A stretch of DNA of 64,000 nucleotides, taken from positions 1 through 64,000 of the forward strand of contig JABCPU010000278.1 in the NCBI GenBank assembly GCA_016800925.1, written 5' to 3'. Of this stretch, positions 11,618-23,342 are shown in pieces. Position 1 is the stretch's first letter, and each line of letters opens with the position of its first letter. The DNA is from Suillus spraguei (Eukaryota; Basidiomycota; Agaricomycetes; Boletales; Suillaceae). The position numbers and the translations under genes are program-made. Under the pieces are notes generated by a model. That model did no database searches. It was given only the letters and a program-made list of their open reading frames with translations, and was not told the origin of the DNA.

Positions 11618-13619
11618 TCTGCTCGAGGTGGATGGCGTTGATCACAACTTGCTGGAGAGCTTGTGGATGTCTTGATCCAAGTTTCAGAGGTGGTGTTCCG
11701 GGCCTTTTTGTGCTTCTCAACCTGCTTCATGTACTTATCATTAGACGCCCAGGACACGGGGCCTGAAACCTATATCTGCAGCCAATCCAGGGCCAGATTT
11801 CCTCTCTTCATATAGCTATCCACCATGACCATTCATCCATTCGATTCCATCATGGACGTACGGCCAGTGAATCGATACCATTCCTACCGGAAAAATATGA
11901 GTTGCGGGCGAATCTGCAAGGTGGAAAGTCTATAACCCAGCAGAAACAAACATGCGTACGTACCCCTCTGCTTGTTATTTAGCTGTAATCGTCACTGCGA
12001 TCAACAGCGATATCTACAAGCTCTTCATTTCAAGTATCGTGCCTCGCCCTATTGCATTAGTGTCCATGATCAGCGACTAGGGCGTAGAGAACCTGGCGCC
12101 ATTCTGGTTAGCTACACATTTGTTATCAAACGTGTTCTGCACACTTACCTGGCTTGCATCCATCAGTTCGCTCAACATAGTAGGCAATACAACAAACAAC
12201 ATCTTAGTTCGATAACCTCTTCCCATCGGTCACGAACTACCCCCTGTCATCTCATTTGCATGCAACCACAGCACTCCGGGCCGCCTCAAAAACACGGTCG
12301 CGAACGTGAAGAAAAGCCGGAGATCAACCATTATCGCTACCCATTCGTTGTTAATGCAGAGGCAAGTACCATAGATACTCCTCCAGGTCCCGACGACTCA
12401 CAAGTGGACTATCAGCGATCCGACAAAGAAAAATGTGTATGCGTGTGCACCATGGAGTGCGAGGTGATTTCATTTCCTGCCGAGCCCGCTCCTTCGCTAA
12501 ACACGCTACCTTAGCCGAGCAGCTCTGTAAATCCATAGATGATCCACCAAGTGACATGCGAGCACCGCATCACGCTCATCCTCGCCCACGTCAAATACAC
12601 CCACGTGCACAAAGACATACTTACAAGCATGGTGTCACTTACTACTACCAGGAAATAATGAGAATGGCACGTTATCTCTGTCTTTCCTTGTAAGTTTTAC
12701 TCATGAATCAAATGGATCCCAGTCTGAGCGAACGTCTATCAGGGTGTCCAGCACCACATATCACAATACAGAGATGTAGCATAGACCTACGACAACAATC
12801 AGTCTCGTCTGTTCTGTCTTGCCCGTCTTTGCATCGTTCGCGATCATAGTAGTCCCCGGACTCCGTCACGACATTTATCAACCATCACGATCTCGCTCCC
12901 TTTGGTCTAAATCCCTGCCGCTGTCCCTTCTGAGTACTATCATCTCATTATCCCTGTCTCCTCAGTCATCACTGTCACATTCTTGTCGCCTATTGCGATC
13001 ACTTTGTCTTCTATGGTCACGGACATCCAAATCCCTCCATCTAGACCCCTCTCTCTCACAGTTATCATCCCTCCTACTACTCTTCCCTCAGCTCCGTCTG
13101 ACAGCTGAAACAGTCGCAGTCCCACTGCCACTCTTACTGTCCTCCCTACTGCTCTCCTGTCCCACAAGCGTGACTCATCGTTGTAGGATTGTTTGAGTCA
13201 TGTGACCCGTTCATTGACTCAATCACAAGACCCGTGACGCACAGCTGGGTCATGTAGTGCGTCAGGCGAAGATCGGATTGGCACGTTGGCAGTCAGAGAT
13301 GTCCCGCTTAAATACTGATGGTGGAGTGTAAGGGAGAGGGTGAGTATGTCATATCTTAATAGGTACCGCCTTGGACCTGCCAGTAAATCAGTCATGCAAT
13401 GATGTACTATGTGCGCAGCCCTGAGTCAGGCAGTAGCATGGGGGAGAACTCACCAGCAGGTATGCCTTCCCATCATTGATACCGCCCTGCTTGAACTTCA
13501 CTGGCAGAGATCACCCTCACCCAGGCTTCGGACAGTAACTGTTGGAAGGCAGTAGATCTGAGATGCAGGGTCCATATGGAATAGATGTACAAGGTATATG
13601 TACTACGTGCCAATGAAGA
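11618..13619. other. Region without a recognised gene
   Basis: A plus-strand frame at 11972-12514 (180 codons; an internal Met opens MQPQHSGPPQKHGRERE at 12261) is the best open frame but matches nothing I know, and it could be chance or a damaged gene. 12819-13196 is Ser/Leu-rich low-complexity sequence. 13197-13600 could include the 3' LTR of Gy1, but no partner LTR could be matched. Confidence 0.4.
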
Positions 13620-15444
13620 TTATCCAGACATCCAGATGTCTGCTTCTGGGCCGTATCCGCGCCAACGGACGAGATATTGGAAGCCGCGACCGCGTGAGCG
13701 CCTGTCGACTATCTTTTCTATCTCCCATTCTTCTGCCCCAGATGTTGTCACGATTGGGCCTGGTCGTTGTAGCTCTCTTGATGGATACAAACTCGCGTCG
13801 TTAGGAACGTGGTGTTTGAGTTCTGACGCGTGAAATGAATGTTGGATATATGTTAGTATGGTCAGGTAAGTCCAGAGTGTAAGTAGACGACTCAGCGTTT
13901 GCTGAGATGATTTGTAAGGTCCGTCAAAGCGCGGCATGAATTTTGCGACTCGTTTGTTGCTGCCGTTGAGGTACTCTCTCCGTCGATGTGCCGTGGACAG
14001 ATAGACGTAGTCGCCAATATCAAAATTTGGGTCGTTGCTTCTATGGGTGTTGGCAGTGTTTGCTTGTGTAATTTTGCTTGTGAGGAGCGCGTCATGAGCA
14101 TCGGCGACGTCGGTCTTCAGACACACGATTGCCTCTAGCACGTTCGCAATGTCGGTGGGAAAGTCTATGTGTGTGTCTCGTATGTTATCGATGGTTAGAG
14201 GTGGAATCAAACGCGGTGTTCGTCCAAGATGCAAGTGAAAACGTGAATAGCCTGTGGAAGCGTTAACGGTGTTCATGAGATTGAAGCGGACGCATGGTAG
14301 GGCGTCCACCCAGCCGTTTTGATGGTGGTCAACGAAGTATCTCAAGGCTTGATTGACCGTTTTGTTGGTACGTTCGCTGGATCCGTCCATCTGTGGGTGG
14401 TAAGCGGTTGACATTTTAGGCATATTCCCATGAGGCGATGCAGAGCTCTCCAGAACCTACTCGTGAACCACTTATCACGGTCGGAGACGATGTTGAGAGG
14501 TAATCCGTTTTTGCAATACCAGTGGTTGAAAAAGAGGTTGGCAATCTCAGGTGCGTTCATGTTCATGTGGCAGGGGACGAGATGGATATCAGCTCCCAAT
14601 CGGTCAGTAATGGTCATGATACCGTTGTAGCCTTGCTCGAGTGGGAGCGGTCTGATGAAATCAATAGAGATGGAATCCCCACGATGATCAGGTACTGGTA
14701 AGGGGTGTAGCGGACCAGGTGGTTTGGTGGTTCTACTCTTGTTTCTCGCGCAATCGGGGCAAGCCGGTATGTAGCTCTCTTCCAGGTCTCTCCTCATATT
14801 TGGCCAGTAATAAGATGCTCGTAGGGCGGTGTATGACTTGTCCAGCCCAAAATGTCTGAGGTCGTCGTGTGCCAGACAGAAGATCATTTCTCTCAGGTGG
14901 GTGACGTGTGGGATGATGAGATGGTCATTGAGATATAGTAGTCCATCTTGTTGACATAGTCCTGGTAGTGAGTCTACTAGGTTAGTGAGTTTAGCGCACC
15001 AAGGGTCCGTTTTGTATCCCGATTTTATGTTTTCGAGTAGTGAAGCATCTGGCATTATGGATAATACGAGGCAAATGGGTGTGATATTGTCGCGCAGGTT
15101 AGTGGGCAAGTTGATCATTTGTTGTACATATGAAGGGATGTCGTCAGCTTCTGAAGGTAAACAAGAGAGGGCGTCTGCTACAGAATTTTTCCCTCCCAGT
15201 ATGTATTGAATTGTGAAGTCGTATTGAGCAAAGAACTCTTGCCAGCGCACTTGTCTGCAGGAGAGTTCTTTCTGAGTCATGAATTTTTCTAAGGTGCAGT
15301 GGTCAGTATAGACGGTGAAAGGTGTACCCAACAGTTTGATGCACCACTTTTTGAGTGCACGTACTATAGCAAGTAGTTCCTTTTCGTGAACTGGATAGTT
15401 CAGTTGGGCCTCACGAAGTTGCATCAAGTCAAAAGCAATAGGCC
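13620..15444 (-). pseudogene. Gy1 RNase H end, integrase and chromodomain
   Basis: 15444-15180 carries RNase H motifs (NYPVHEKELLAIVRALKKW, YTDHCTLEKF, DALSCLPSE). The integrase follows: a His-Cys zinc site (HFGLDKSYTALR to CPDCARNK, about 14850-14740), SIDFIRPLP with the first Asp, SDRDKWFTSRFW with the second, and YHPQMDGSSERTNKT with the Glu, after a frame change near 14420. A chromodomain fragment (WEIEKIVDRRSRGRGFQYLVRW) ends the frame at 13620, truncated by a stop after WMSG. Chromodomains of this class direct integration to heterochromatin marks. The 389- and 267-codon frames show the damage is moderate. Confidence 0.9.
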
Positions 15445-16773
15445 TAGTGCTGCCGCGGTCCGGTTCCGTTCGGTTCAGAGGTGGTTGGACGAGAACCAAA
15501 AACCGGACCAAGGTTCGGTTCTAGTTATTTCAACGAACCTTAGACCGAACCTTTGCGAACGGTTCGCAGCGGTCAGGTTCGGTTTTTTTCTCTGTCTGAA
15601 CGCAAACCGAACGCAAAAAAATTACAGCCAGGAAAAAAAAACATAGCAAGATATTTGTACTCGTAGTTACATGTCCAACGAAGCCGCATGTCCCTCAGCC
15701 TCTACTTCTGCAGAAAGGTGCCCATTCCTATATGCTCCCTTCAGTAGTTGTAGTGCCGTGAACGTGTCAGTCCCGAGTGCATTGCGTCGGATAGTCGAAG
15801 TGATTCCTCCGCTTGAGAACGCTTGTTCGGAAGGAACGGAGCTGCCTTGAATGGGTAGATAGTCTCGCGCAATGCGCGCGAGTGTAGGGTATTGCAGCGA
15901 GTGAAGCTATTAAGTAGATTTAGTAGCGAAAAAACAAATAAATAAAAAGACTTACCCCCCACCAGGCCACAATGTCATCAGTCTCCTCTAGTGGCGAAGA
16001 CAATGGAATCACGAAGGCGCGCAGAAGGTTTAGAGGCACGAATGGAGCGTCGAGCGCCGGCAATAAGTGGCACTGGTTTGCGTCCAGTCTGCAGTAGCAC
16101 AGAGAAGGCGTCTGTGGGTGGCTGGGCAGAGGAGGATGGAGTGGAAATGGGGACGGCATCATCAGGATCGTTGTAAAAAACGATGTCTTTGGCGTCCTTT
16201 AGAGACCCGTCTGGGTTGAGGGCACACTGTGCTTCAGGTTCAGACATTGTACCAGTAGTCAAAATATATCACTCACCTTGATCCCTTTATATGCGAATAC
16301 CCAATCTCCTACTAACTCATAGTATGCATTGAATAATCCTAAGAAATATAATATGTCAATCAGTTTATTGCGCTTGATTTGACGGAAAAGTCATACCTTG
16401 AGCTTGATTGAACAGGTAGGCGTTATCGGACAGCAGGGTGTGCGGAATGCGAACCTCCGGACAGGATAAGTCGAAAAAAGTCTTGAGAATGCCAAAGGTC
16501 AAAGTGACCATGGCGAATCTTGAGAATCGAGAAGTCAAAATGATGAGAAGCGTGTGATTGAGCCTTGAAGGCGTTGCAAAGAAGATTCGGTTCGGGGTTC
16601 GGAACGGTTCGGGAAGGTCCGAACCTATAGATGAACCACACAGGAGTTAGCGGACCACAAACCTCATTCCGGTTCAGTCCGTGCAAAATGCTGGACCATG
16701 GACCGAACCAAGGACGAACCTGACCAATGGTCAGGTTCGAACCACAGTTCGGAACTGGACCACGGCAGCACTA
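15445..16773. mobile_element. Short hAT-superfamily DNA transposon
   Basis: Terminal inverted repeats TAGTGCTGCCGCGGTCC on the left and the reverse complement of TAGTGCTGCCGTGGTCC on the right. The 8-bp target duplication AATAGGCC is at 15437-15444 and 16774-16781. Both subterminal regions are crowded with GGTTCGG/CCGAACC words (15460-15620 and 16590-16760), as expected for transposase-binding sites. At 1,329 bp it is an internally deleted copy. It splits the Gy1 RNase H frame between ETARPI and AFDLMQLREAQ. Confidence 0.95.
15667..16262 (-). pseudogene. hAT transposase remnant with C-terminal dimerisation domain
   Basis: The N-terminal frame opens MTTGTMSEPEAQCALNP at 16262. In another frame the protein reads SPLEETDDIVAWWG, then a 49-nt intron at 15955-15907 (GTAAGT..TAG), then LHSLQYPTLARIARDYLPIQ, followed by SSVPSEQAFSSGG and a stop at 15667. 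WWG..YPTLARIARDYL..SSVPSExAFSSGG is the hallmark of the hAT dimerisation domain. The catalytic core (the DDE residues and the large alpha-helical insertion) is missing, so this copy can only be mobilised in trans. Confidence 0.85.
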
Positions 16774-16959
16774 AATAGGCCTTGCTGTTTCTGGCATTGG
16801 TCCAAAACTGAGCATAGTGCTGGTGCACCAGTCGCTGGCATCGCATGTCACATAGATTTTGTTATTGCCAACATTGTTGTGATCAATTATTGTCAGGCAC
16901 CCACGTCCGACCACCAGTTGTTTGATGGCATTGGTCACAACCCACAAACAAATTAACAC
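16774..16959 (-). pseudogene. Gy1 RNase H start
   Basis: Encodes VGRGCLTIIDHNN and then YVTCDASDWCTSTMLSFGP, the first catalytic Asp segment of a gypsy RNase H. It continues across the hAT insertion into the RNase H part at 15444. Upstream it is separated from the reverse transcriptase by the unknown insert. Confidence 0.85.
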
Positions 16960-17405
16960 AAGGGCAGAGACTAGGACTCAAACTAAGGTTATCACAAGAA
17001 GAGAGAGGAGCAAGGACGTCTTGGATTGCTACAGATGTAGATACAAGAGGTTTGAACTAAAGAACTACTACAGTGAAACTAGCTAACTATATACACATAT
17101 TGAAACTGAGATATAAACTGAGTCTGAAACTACTAGCCAATCATAAAATAGAAGTGAGAATTGTATGATGTGATAGTTGTGACATAGTTATGACATCACC
17201 ATATTCTAGAAGGTTCTAAGATCACGTGATACTATCTTATCTTATCTTATCCTATCCAATAGCATCATAGAAGATGTCTTCATCTTCATCAGGGAGTTTG
17301 GTTATAGTAGCGGATATAGGGATTTCAATGGGGTTATGGTTTGTCTTAGTGCTGGGTTTAGACACTTTAGGGAAATTAAGGAAAGAATAATGATTTGTAT
17401 TTGGA
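16933..17405. mobile_element. Unclassified insertion of about 470 bp inside Gy1 pol
   Basis: The pol protein reads FDAVTN on one side (17440-17406) and NAIKQLVV on the other (16932-16908), so about 470 bp are foreign. Edge words ATTGGTCAC (16930-16938) and ATTTGTGAC (17406-17414) may be a decayed 9-bp duplication. A short TATCT repeat lies at 17225-17260. No coding sequence and no convincing terminal repeats were found. Confidence 0.55.
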
Positions 17406-17495
17406 ATTTGTGACAGCATCAAACGCAAGTTGGTGCATATTTGACCATCCTGGCCAGTGTAGGTCCACTGATTTTGTCGTCAAGGGCGTCAAGAT

Positions 17496-18300
17496 TCACG
17501 TGTGATCTGCAAGGTTAGGTAGAAATTGTTCCAAGTAACATACCAGTTCGAGATATGAGTGTACATCACTTGCATTTTTCGGTACAGGCCAGTCTAGAAT
17601 TCGCTTTACTTTCGACGTATCAGCCTCAATGCCATTAGCTGAGATATGATGGCCAAGGAAATCAATCTCTGTGAAAAAGAGAGACATTTTTTTCGTGGAA
17701 CAGAAAAGGTTTGCCTTACGCAGAGCGTCAAGGACGAGTCTTACATTTTTGACATGTTCTGCTACCGTTTGAGACCAGATGATGATGTCATCCAGGTAAG
17801 CGTGACATATTTTTCTGATGAGTGGCTTGAGGGCCATGAACATTTGGTGTTGGTGTGTTGCAGGCGCATTCCGTCCACCCTGCGGCATTACAGTCCATTC
17901 CTGAAGTCCTTTCAGTGTGTCAATTGCTGTATACTTGATGTCGTTGGGGTGTACCCTTGTCTGAAAGAATGAATTAGTCATATCTATTTTACCAAATATT
18001 TTCCTTTGGTGCAGTCCCATAAGATTTCATCAACCTGTGGGAGAGGGTGATTGTCTGGTATTGTGTTTGCATTCAGAGCATGGTAATCATTCACCCAACG
18101 TGGTAAGACTGTGGGATCTTTCTTTGGGACTAGGAAGGCTGGTGACACAAAAGAACTTGAGGAAGGTCTTAGCTGTCCTGCCACGATATGCTGGTTGAGA
18201 AGAGCCTCCCAAGCTTTGCAATACTTGCAGGGTGTGTTGTACTTACAGCATTGTATCATCTTGTTGGGGTCTTTAAGCCTTATTCAGTGGACGACATTGG
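17496..18300 (-). pseudogene. Gy1 reverse transcriptase
   Basis: Frames 18259-17984 and 18020-17496 overlap to give the gypsy RT: SPAFLVPKKDPTVLPRWVND, NANTIPDNHPLPQVDEIL, FGKIDMTNSFFQTRVHP, then HAYLDDIIIWS with the YLDD-type catalytic Asp pair, and TEIDFLGHHISANGIEADTS (thumb region). The stop in the frame after LADHT is followed by more RT-like sequence, ILTPLTTKSVDLHW. MPQGGRNAPATHQ replaces the usual MPFGLxNAPATFQ, so a conserved motif is damaged. Confidence 0.9.
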
Positions 18301-19343
18301 TTAGCAGTTGGTCGATGTGTGGTATGTCATCCAGGAATCGGTCCTCATACTTGTGACACATTTTGGCGTCCAGATGTTGTAAGTGTTCTTTGTTGTTTTC
18401 AATGAAAGCCAGCATATCAATTTGTTGGCGAAGGACTGACACAATGTTTGATACTTTAGTCGTGGTGTGCTTCTCGTTGTTGTCGAGGCATGTTGTAAGA
18501 ACAGTTCGAAGTTCTTTAATAACATTTTTATGTAGTTATAATACATCACGATGTGAGGGGATTGGGACTTGTATGCATTTTACGTGTTCAGGGGGTTGTA
18601 AGAGGTTGTAATTCGAAGACTTGTCAATGCATTTGTGGAGTTCATGATCTATAAGGAAAAAATTATGCAATAAGAAAGGCCTCCCAAGGAGCAGGGGCAC
18701 AACGAGATTAGGCGCAATGATTGCGCATACGTGAATTCCAGTCATGATTTACAGGCAAAGGAGACAAATGAACATATTCGGAAAAACAGAAAGAAGAATT
18801 GGCAGACAAGAGAAATGCAGAATTTGCCTCTATTGCAGTATGCAGTTTGCGTCTCCGTAGACCAAGTTTAGTCACTAGGTCCTCATTAATAAGAACTAGA
18901 TGTGATCCATAATCAATTAAAGCATCTACGTGCTCGAACGAAGCAGAAAGTGGTCCAGTCAAGAGACAGGGCCAGAACAAGTGAGGGGTTTCAAAAGGAG
19001 CCATGTATGTATCATCCTCAGATTCGGAGATCTCTTCAATAACCAACGAAGGCATGACTGCCCCGATAGGTGCAACAGTGGCAATGGGTTTTGACATCTT
19101 GTAGGTTTTGGGCTTTTGCCGCCATCTGCTTCCGTCAGGGCCTTATAAGAGGATGCATCAGGTGCGCTGTCAGTACACTCCCTTGACCTATGGGAGACAT
19201 AAAATTTGCGACACTTAAAGCATCTGTTGTGATTGGTTAGGAGGGTACGTTCAGCCTGCATAAGAGCTCCGAGGCGAGGTGTGGAAGTGTTTGTGTAACT
19301 ATGAGGGTTGGGCTTGGGTAGGAAGTTGGAAGAAGTGGCGCGT
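18301..19343 (-). pseudogene. Gy1 gag zinc knuckle and retropepsin region
   Basis: 19261-19190 encodes the gag knuckle CFKCRKFYVSHRSREC, with longer spacing than the standard CX2CX4HX4C. 19097-18708 contains a protease-like segment, VDALIDYGSHLVLINEDLV, where the catalytic triad is DYG instead of DTG or DSG, and VPLLLGRPFLLHNF follows at 18700, the usual end of a retropepsin fold. The 18549-18301 part links to RT. The upstream edge is the insertion point of the LTR nest. Confidence 0.75.
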
Positions 19344-19698
19344 TGTAAAGATACAACCTAGCTTGGGCTGTAGATAAACCACTGCCTAAACTAGTATGTT
19401 AGTCTTGCGCTCCGTCTAGTGTGCTTCACTTGTAAGAACAAGAGCGTTCGACCCTAAAGGGGGATGCCTATTAGTATGGTCAAGCTCGAGTCTAACTTAT
19501 GTGCAAAACAAGCGTTGTAGTTGGCAGTAAGTTGCCATGGTCAGCGATGATACCGCCAGAACAAGCGTCGTGTGTAGTGGTGCTACTGCAGTCAAGATAA
19601 GGTCAGTAACAGTTGTGTCGAGCGAGCAATGTCGAGCAGTGGTCTCAGCGCTAGCGGTAAGGTTGCGAGCGGTGCAAGAAAACAGTAAAGAAGTCCGC

Positions 19699-20642
19699 TG
19701 TAACAAACATATTGGCGCTGGGCTTAAAACCCCATATTTTGACACTTGTCTCACATCTACAGGAGTTACCACTTGTCCATGGCCGTCTTACCCCATTTAG
19801 CAGTACTGGCGGCATCCCACGCTTACTGCACACCATACCGACTGCTGCACCTCATTCCACGAACCGATGTCCTTCCATGTCCTTGCCGCGTCCACATAGC
19901 TCCATTTGGTGCGTAGTTTGTTTTCTGTTCGTTATTACTGATCCCATGGCAAGCCTTATTACATGTTGCCTCGTGCTACAGCGCCTCGCGCTATGTTTAC
20001 TTACGGCGGTTACAACACTCCAGCGCTACTGATCTCACCTAGAGTATTCCGAGTACATACAAATTAGGATATAAGCACCGCGTACCCCACACAATACAGT
20101 ACCTGATTTTACACCATTGCATGTACTATAGGTCAAGATTATTGTCTAGCTCTGGATCAACCCAGTAGTGGACATAGTCTTTAAAGTTTCCTTATCGCTC
20201 GTTGATACATCATGCTCGTTCTCCATTACCGCTGGCATACCGCTGGACTTTTGACTGTTACTTTGATTGAACTTCTCACGCACTGCTACTTTACCGCTGA
20301 AAGTACTGTGGACTTCTTTACTGTTTTATTGCACTGCTTGCAACCTTACCGCTACCGCAGAAGCCACCGCTCGACATCACTCGCTTGACGCAACTGTTAC
20401 TGACTTTATCTCGACAATGGTAGCACCGCTACGCATGACGCTACTTCCGGCGGTATCATCGCTAACCACAATGCTTGTTTTGCACATAAGTTAAGCTCGA
20501 ACTTGACCATACTAACAGGCATCCCCCTTTAGGGTCAAACACTCTTGTTCTTACAAGTGAAGCAGACTAGATGGAGCGCAAGACTAACATACTAGTTTAG
20601 GCAGTGGTTTATCTACAGCCCAAGCTAGGTTGAATCTTTACA
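19699..20642. mobile_element. Inner LTR-A, inverted, nested in the outer LTR-A
   Basis: Starts TGTAACAAACATATTGG and ends TTGAATCTTTACA, opposite in orientation to its host LTR. It interrupts the host at a CCGCGGTAC site: CCGC on the left, CCATGG on the right. The difference is explained by two CpG transitions, so the duplication is CCGC. Confidence 0.9.
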
Positions 20643-21206
20643 CCATGGTACTTTCAGTGGTAAAGTAGCAGAGCGTGAGAAGTTCAGTCCAAGTAACAGT
20701 CAAAAGCCCAGTGGTATGCCAGCGGTAACGGAGAACGAGCATGATGTATTAATGAGCGATAAGGAAACTTTAAAGACTATGTCCACTACTGGGTTGATCC
20801 AGAGCTAGACAATAATCCTGACCTATAGTACGTGCAATGGTGTAAAATAAGGTACTTCTATCATGCATAGTACGTGGTGTTTATATCCTAAATCGTATGT
20901 ACTTGGAATACTCTAGGCGAGATCAGTAGCGCTGAGGTGTAGTAACTGCCATAAGTAAACATAGCGCGAGGTGCTGCGGCATGAGGCAACATGTAATAAG
21001 GCTTGCTGTGGAATCAGTGATAATGAACAGAAAACAAACTATGCACCAAATGGAGCTATGCGGACGCGGCAAGGACATGGAAGGACATTGGTTCATGGAA
21101 TGAGGTGCAGCAGTCGGTATGGTGTGCAGTAAGCGTGGGATGCCGCCGGTACTGCTAAAGCAGTAAGACGGCCATGGACAAGTGTTATCTCCTGTAGACG
21201 TGAGAC

Positions 21207-21680
21207 TGTTACAATCGTACGTGCCCCTATTCATTCTCTTTCCCCTTTATGTTGTACATTACATAATATGACTCTGATTCATATGCTCAACGCATCTGTA
21301 CTATAGTTGCCTTCCTTCTTTGGATACACACTTACATTCCCACGTTTCTCTTGGTCCGTGCGCACATATTGGCCTATTTAAGCACATTGTATTATGCTTG
21401 TATACTTTACTTTAATCTTACTGGGTTTTACCTGGAACATCCTTCGCTTAGGTCTCCAACCTAAGTCGTCCTTGAATCGTCTCTAAGTCTAAGCACTCCT
21501 TAGTCTTAGTCTCTATTCTCGTAGAACCTCTTAGACTTGTCTTTGAGGCCGAACCCTTGATCGTACTCGGAACGCGTTCCTTGTACTTCCACCTTGTTCT
21601 CTTCTGAACACTGAAGAACTTCCCAGCAGACCGTCTGTGTCTTTTCACTGTCGCTGGTGATGCCACCCCAGTTCGTAACA
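21207..21680 (+). mobile_element. Solo LTR-B nested in the outer LTR-A
   Basis: Starts TGTTACAATCGTACGTG and ends CCCAGTTCGTAACA (474 bp). A perfect 5-bp duplication GAGAC is at 21202-21206 and 21681-21685. A TATTTAAG box near 21375 suggests that this orientation is the transcribed one. Confidence 0.92.
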
Positions 21681-21738
21681 GAGACGAGTGTCAAAATATG
21701 GGGTTTTAAGCCCAGCGCCAATATGTTCATTACAGCGT

Positions 21739-22500
21739 TATGTCTTATGTAAGTCTTCTGTTATTTTCCTGTGAGCAGCGAGATCTTCCATCCTCTTGTC
21801 GTCAAGGAGGCGAACCTTCTCGATCCATTGTTTGAGAGTCAGTGTGCTCGCGAGGTTTGCTCTCATCACAGGTACTGTGAGTTCATCACATAGACTAGCT
21901 TCTAGCTGATTGCACAACTGTGCATCATTCAAGTGCAAGGTAGTACTGAACAGCAGGGAGTTCTGGTTTTGAAGTCCTAACACCCATCCATAGAAGGGTT
22001 GGATCCTTGTGGTGACCTGAGAAACTTCTTGCAAAGTTTAAGGTCCCAGTGTGCCTCGAGCCAGTCTTTCTTCAAAGCCTTCATGTAATCTTCAAAGGTC
22101 CCAACATCTAGAGTAGCACATTGTGCGAGATACCAGGTGTGTAAGCGGTTGTCTTTCATTCTGAAGGCCACCATTTTAACTTGGTTCTTGGCTTTGATTT
22201 CTTTGTGCATGAAGTACATTAGGCAGGAATTTTCCTAATCTTGGGCTACCTCAGGCATGAGATCACCGGCAAGTAGTTTGGGTGGTTTACTTGGGGCTGA
22301 CTGGTCGACAGAAAGCTGTGTGGGTCATTGTGTCAGAGGTGTGGTAGGATATATGCATCTGGTCTGCTTTGGATTCCGAAGAAGAATTGTTATGAGAGGG
22401 TCTGGGAGGATCAGGAGGAGCAGTTATTTTCAGGCGGACATTTCTCAGTGGTAGGGATGAAGCGGGCGTCTGGAGTTCAGTTGTGCATGAATGCATGACT
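21739..22500 (-). pseudogene. Gy1 gag, N-terminal and capsid part
   Basis: Frames 22219-21977 and 22034-21738 give a gypsy capsid: NSCLMYFMHKEIKAKNQVK, RLHTWYLAQCATLDVGTFED, then GLQNQNSLLFSTTLHLNDAQ and TLTLKQWIEKVRLLDDKRM. These match the Retrotrans_gag type of basidiomycete chromoviruses. Upstream (22496-22290) is Pro/Ser-rich, as at the start of such gags. A frame change lies near 22015. Confidence 0.8.
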
Positions 22501-23342
22501 ATAGTACTTTTGACAGTTGGTTTCTTCTTTGTGGAAGACAGTTTGGTGGTTCAGGTGGTGGGCGGGCAGCCCTTCTTGAGTTCAAGAGGCAGGTGGTAGT
22601 TGAAGGATGGTTTAAACAGTTTTATCGATGTTCAAAAAAAAGTGGAGACTAGCTGCGGAGTGGCGGTGAGAAACACTAAAATGAATTGAACGATATAACA
22701 GGACAAAACCATGGATTTTAGACATGATACAAAATGAGCAGATGATAGTATCTAAGAGACCCGAGTCTGACCATATGTGAGGTCCGAAACTGTAATATAA
22801 GCGATCCGAACAGACACGTGACTGATGTAGTAAGCAGCGAGCTTACAGTTAGTTGTGTACATGTTAATTACATAGTAATTAGTAATGTTATAACAGTCCA
22901 TTCGGGAACTCAGATTCGAACAAACTAGAGTTATTAATTAAATCTAAATATATAACACACTGCTCACCGTAGTAGTAATGAAAGAACAGCTAAACAGGAG
23001 ATCGAGCTATGAACGCGCAGCAACACAGCAGGGTGAATGGAATTGGAGACCCACGATAAAAAGAAGTGGAAGTCGCCACGGTAGTCAAATAAAACAGCCC
23101 GAAAAGGAGAAAGAACAATGAATATTCAATCGAACTGTCCAGACTGAAATAAGGTTCGCCAATACTGTCTATGAAAGCTGTGAATTGTGGGTCCGCCATA
23201 GTCCAAATTGACGTTGTTGAGACTCAAGATGCGAATACTATTCCATAAAGTCGATAACTTTACATACACTGCGATTCAACCATCCATAGAAATCTGTATG
23301 CTGCTTTGCGTCGGAAAAACGATCCCTTGTATATTTTGGCAA
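22500..23342. other. Mostly unrecognised sequence between Gy1 and the protease gene
   Basis: A small minus frame at 23199-22990 (69 codons, MADPQFTAFIDSIGEPYF...) contains one hydrophobic stretch and could be a short membrane peptide or chance; I do not recognise it. The rest is AT-rich and holds nothing I can name. Confidence 0.35.

Larger units (their letters stand above)
19344..21734. mobile_element. Outer LTR-A of a nested stack in Gy1 gag
   Basis: Begins TGTAAAGATACAACC at 19344 and ends AATATGTTCATTACA at 21734. A perfect 4-bp duplication GCGT is at 19340-19343 and 21735-21738, within gag. Its own sequence is about 970 bp; the rest is an inner LTR-A and an LTR-B. Removing everything joins the gag part ending KITEDLHKT to the part with the zinc knuckle. 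Confidence 0.9.
13620..22500 (-). mobile_element. Ty3/gypsy chromovirus Gy1, internal region, heavily nested
   Basis: In minus orientation the order is gag, zinc knuckle, protease, reverse transcriptase, RNase H, integrase, chromodomain. Three foreign blocks split it: 19344-21734 (LTR nest, GCGT duplication), about 16933-17405 (unknown insert) and 15445-16773 (hAT, 8-bp duplication). Removing each block rejoins the protein sequence. LTRs of Gy1 itself were not identified. Stop codons and frame changes show it is inactive. Confidence 0.9.

Noticed and set aside
12819..13196. Ser/Leu-rich frame as a secreted protein
   Set aside because: Low-complexity sequence with no convincing start or domain.
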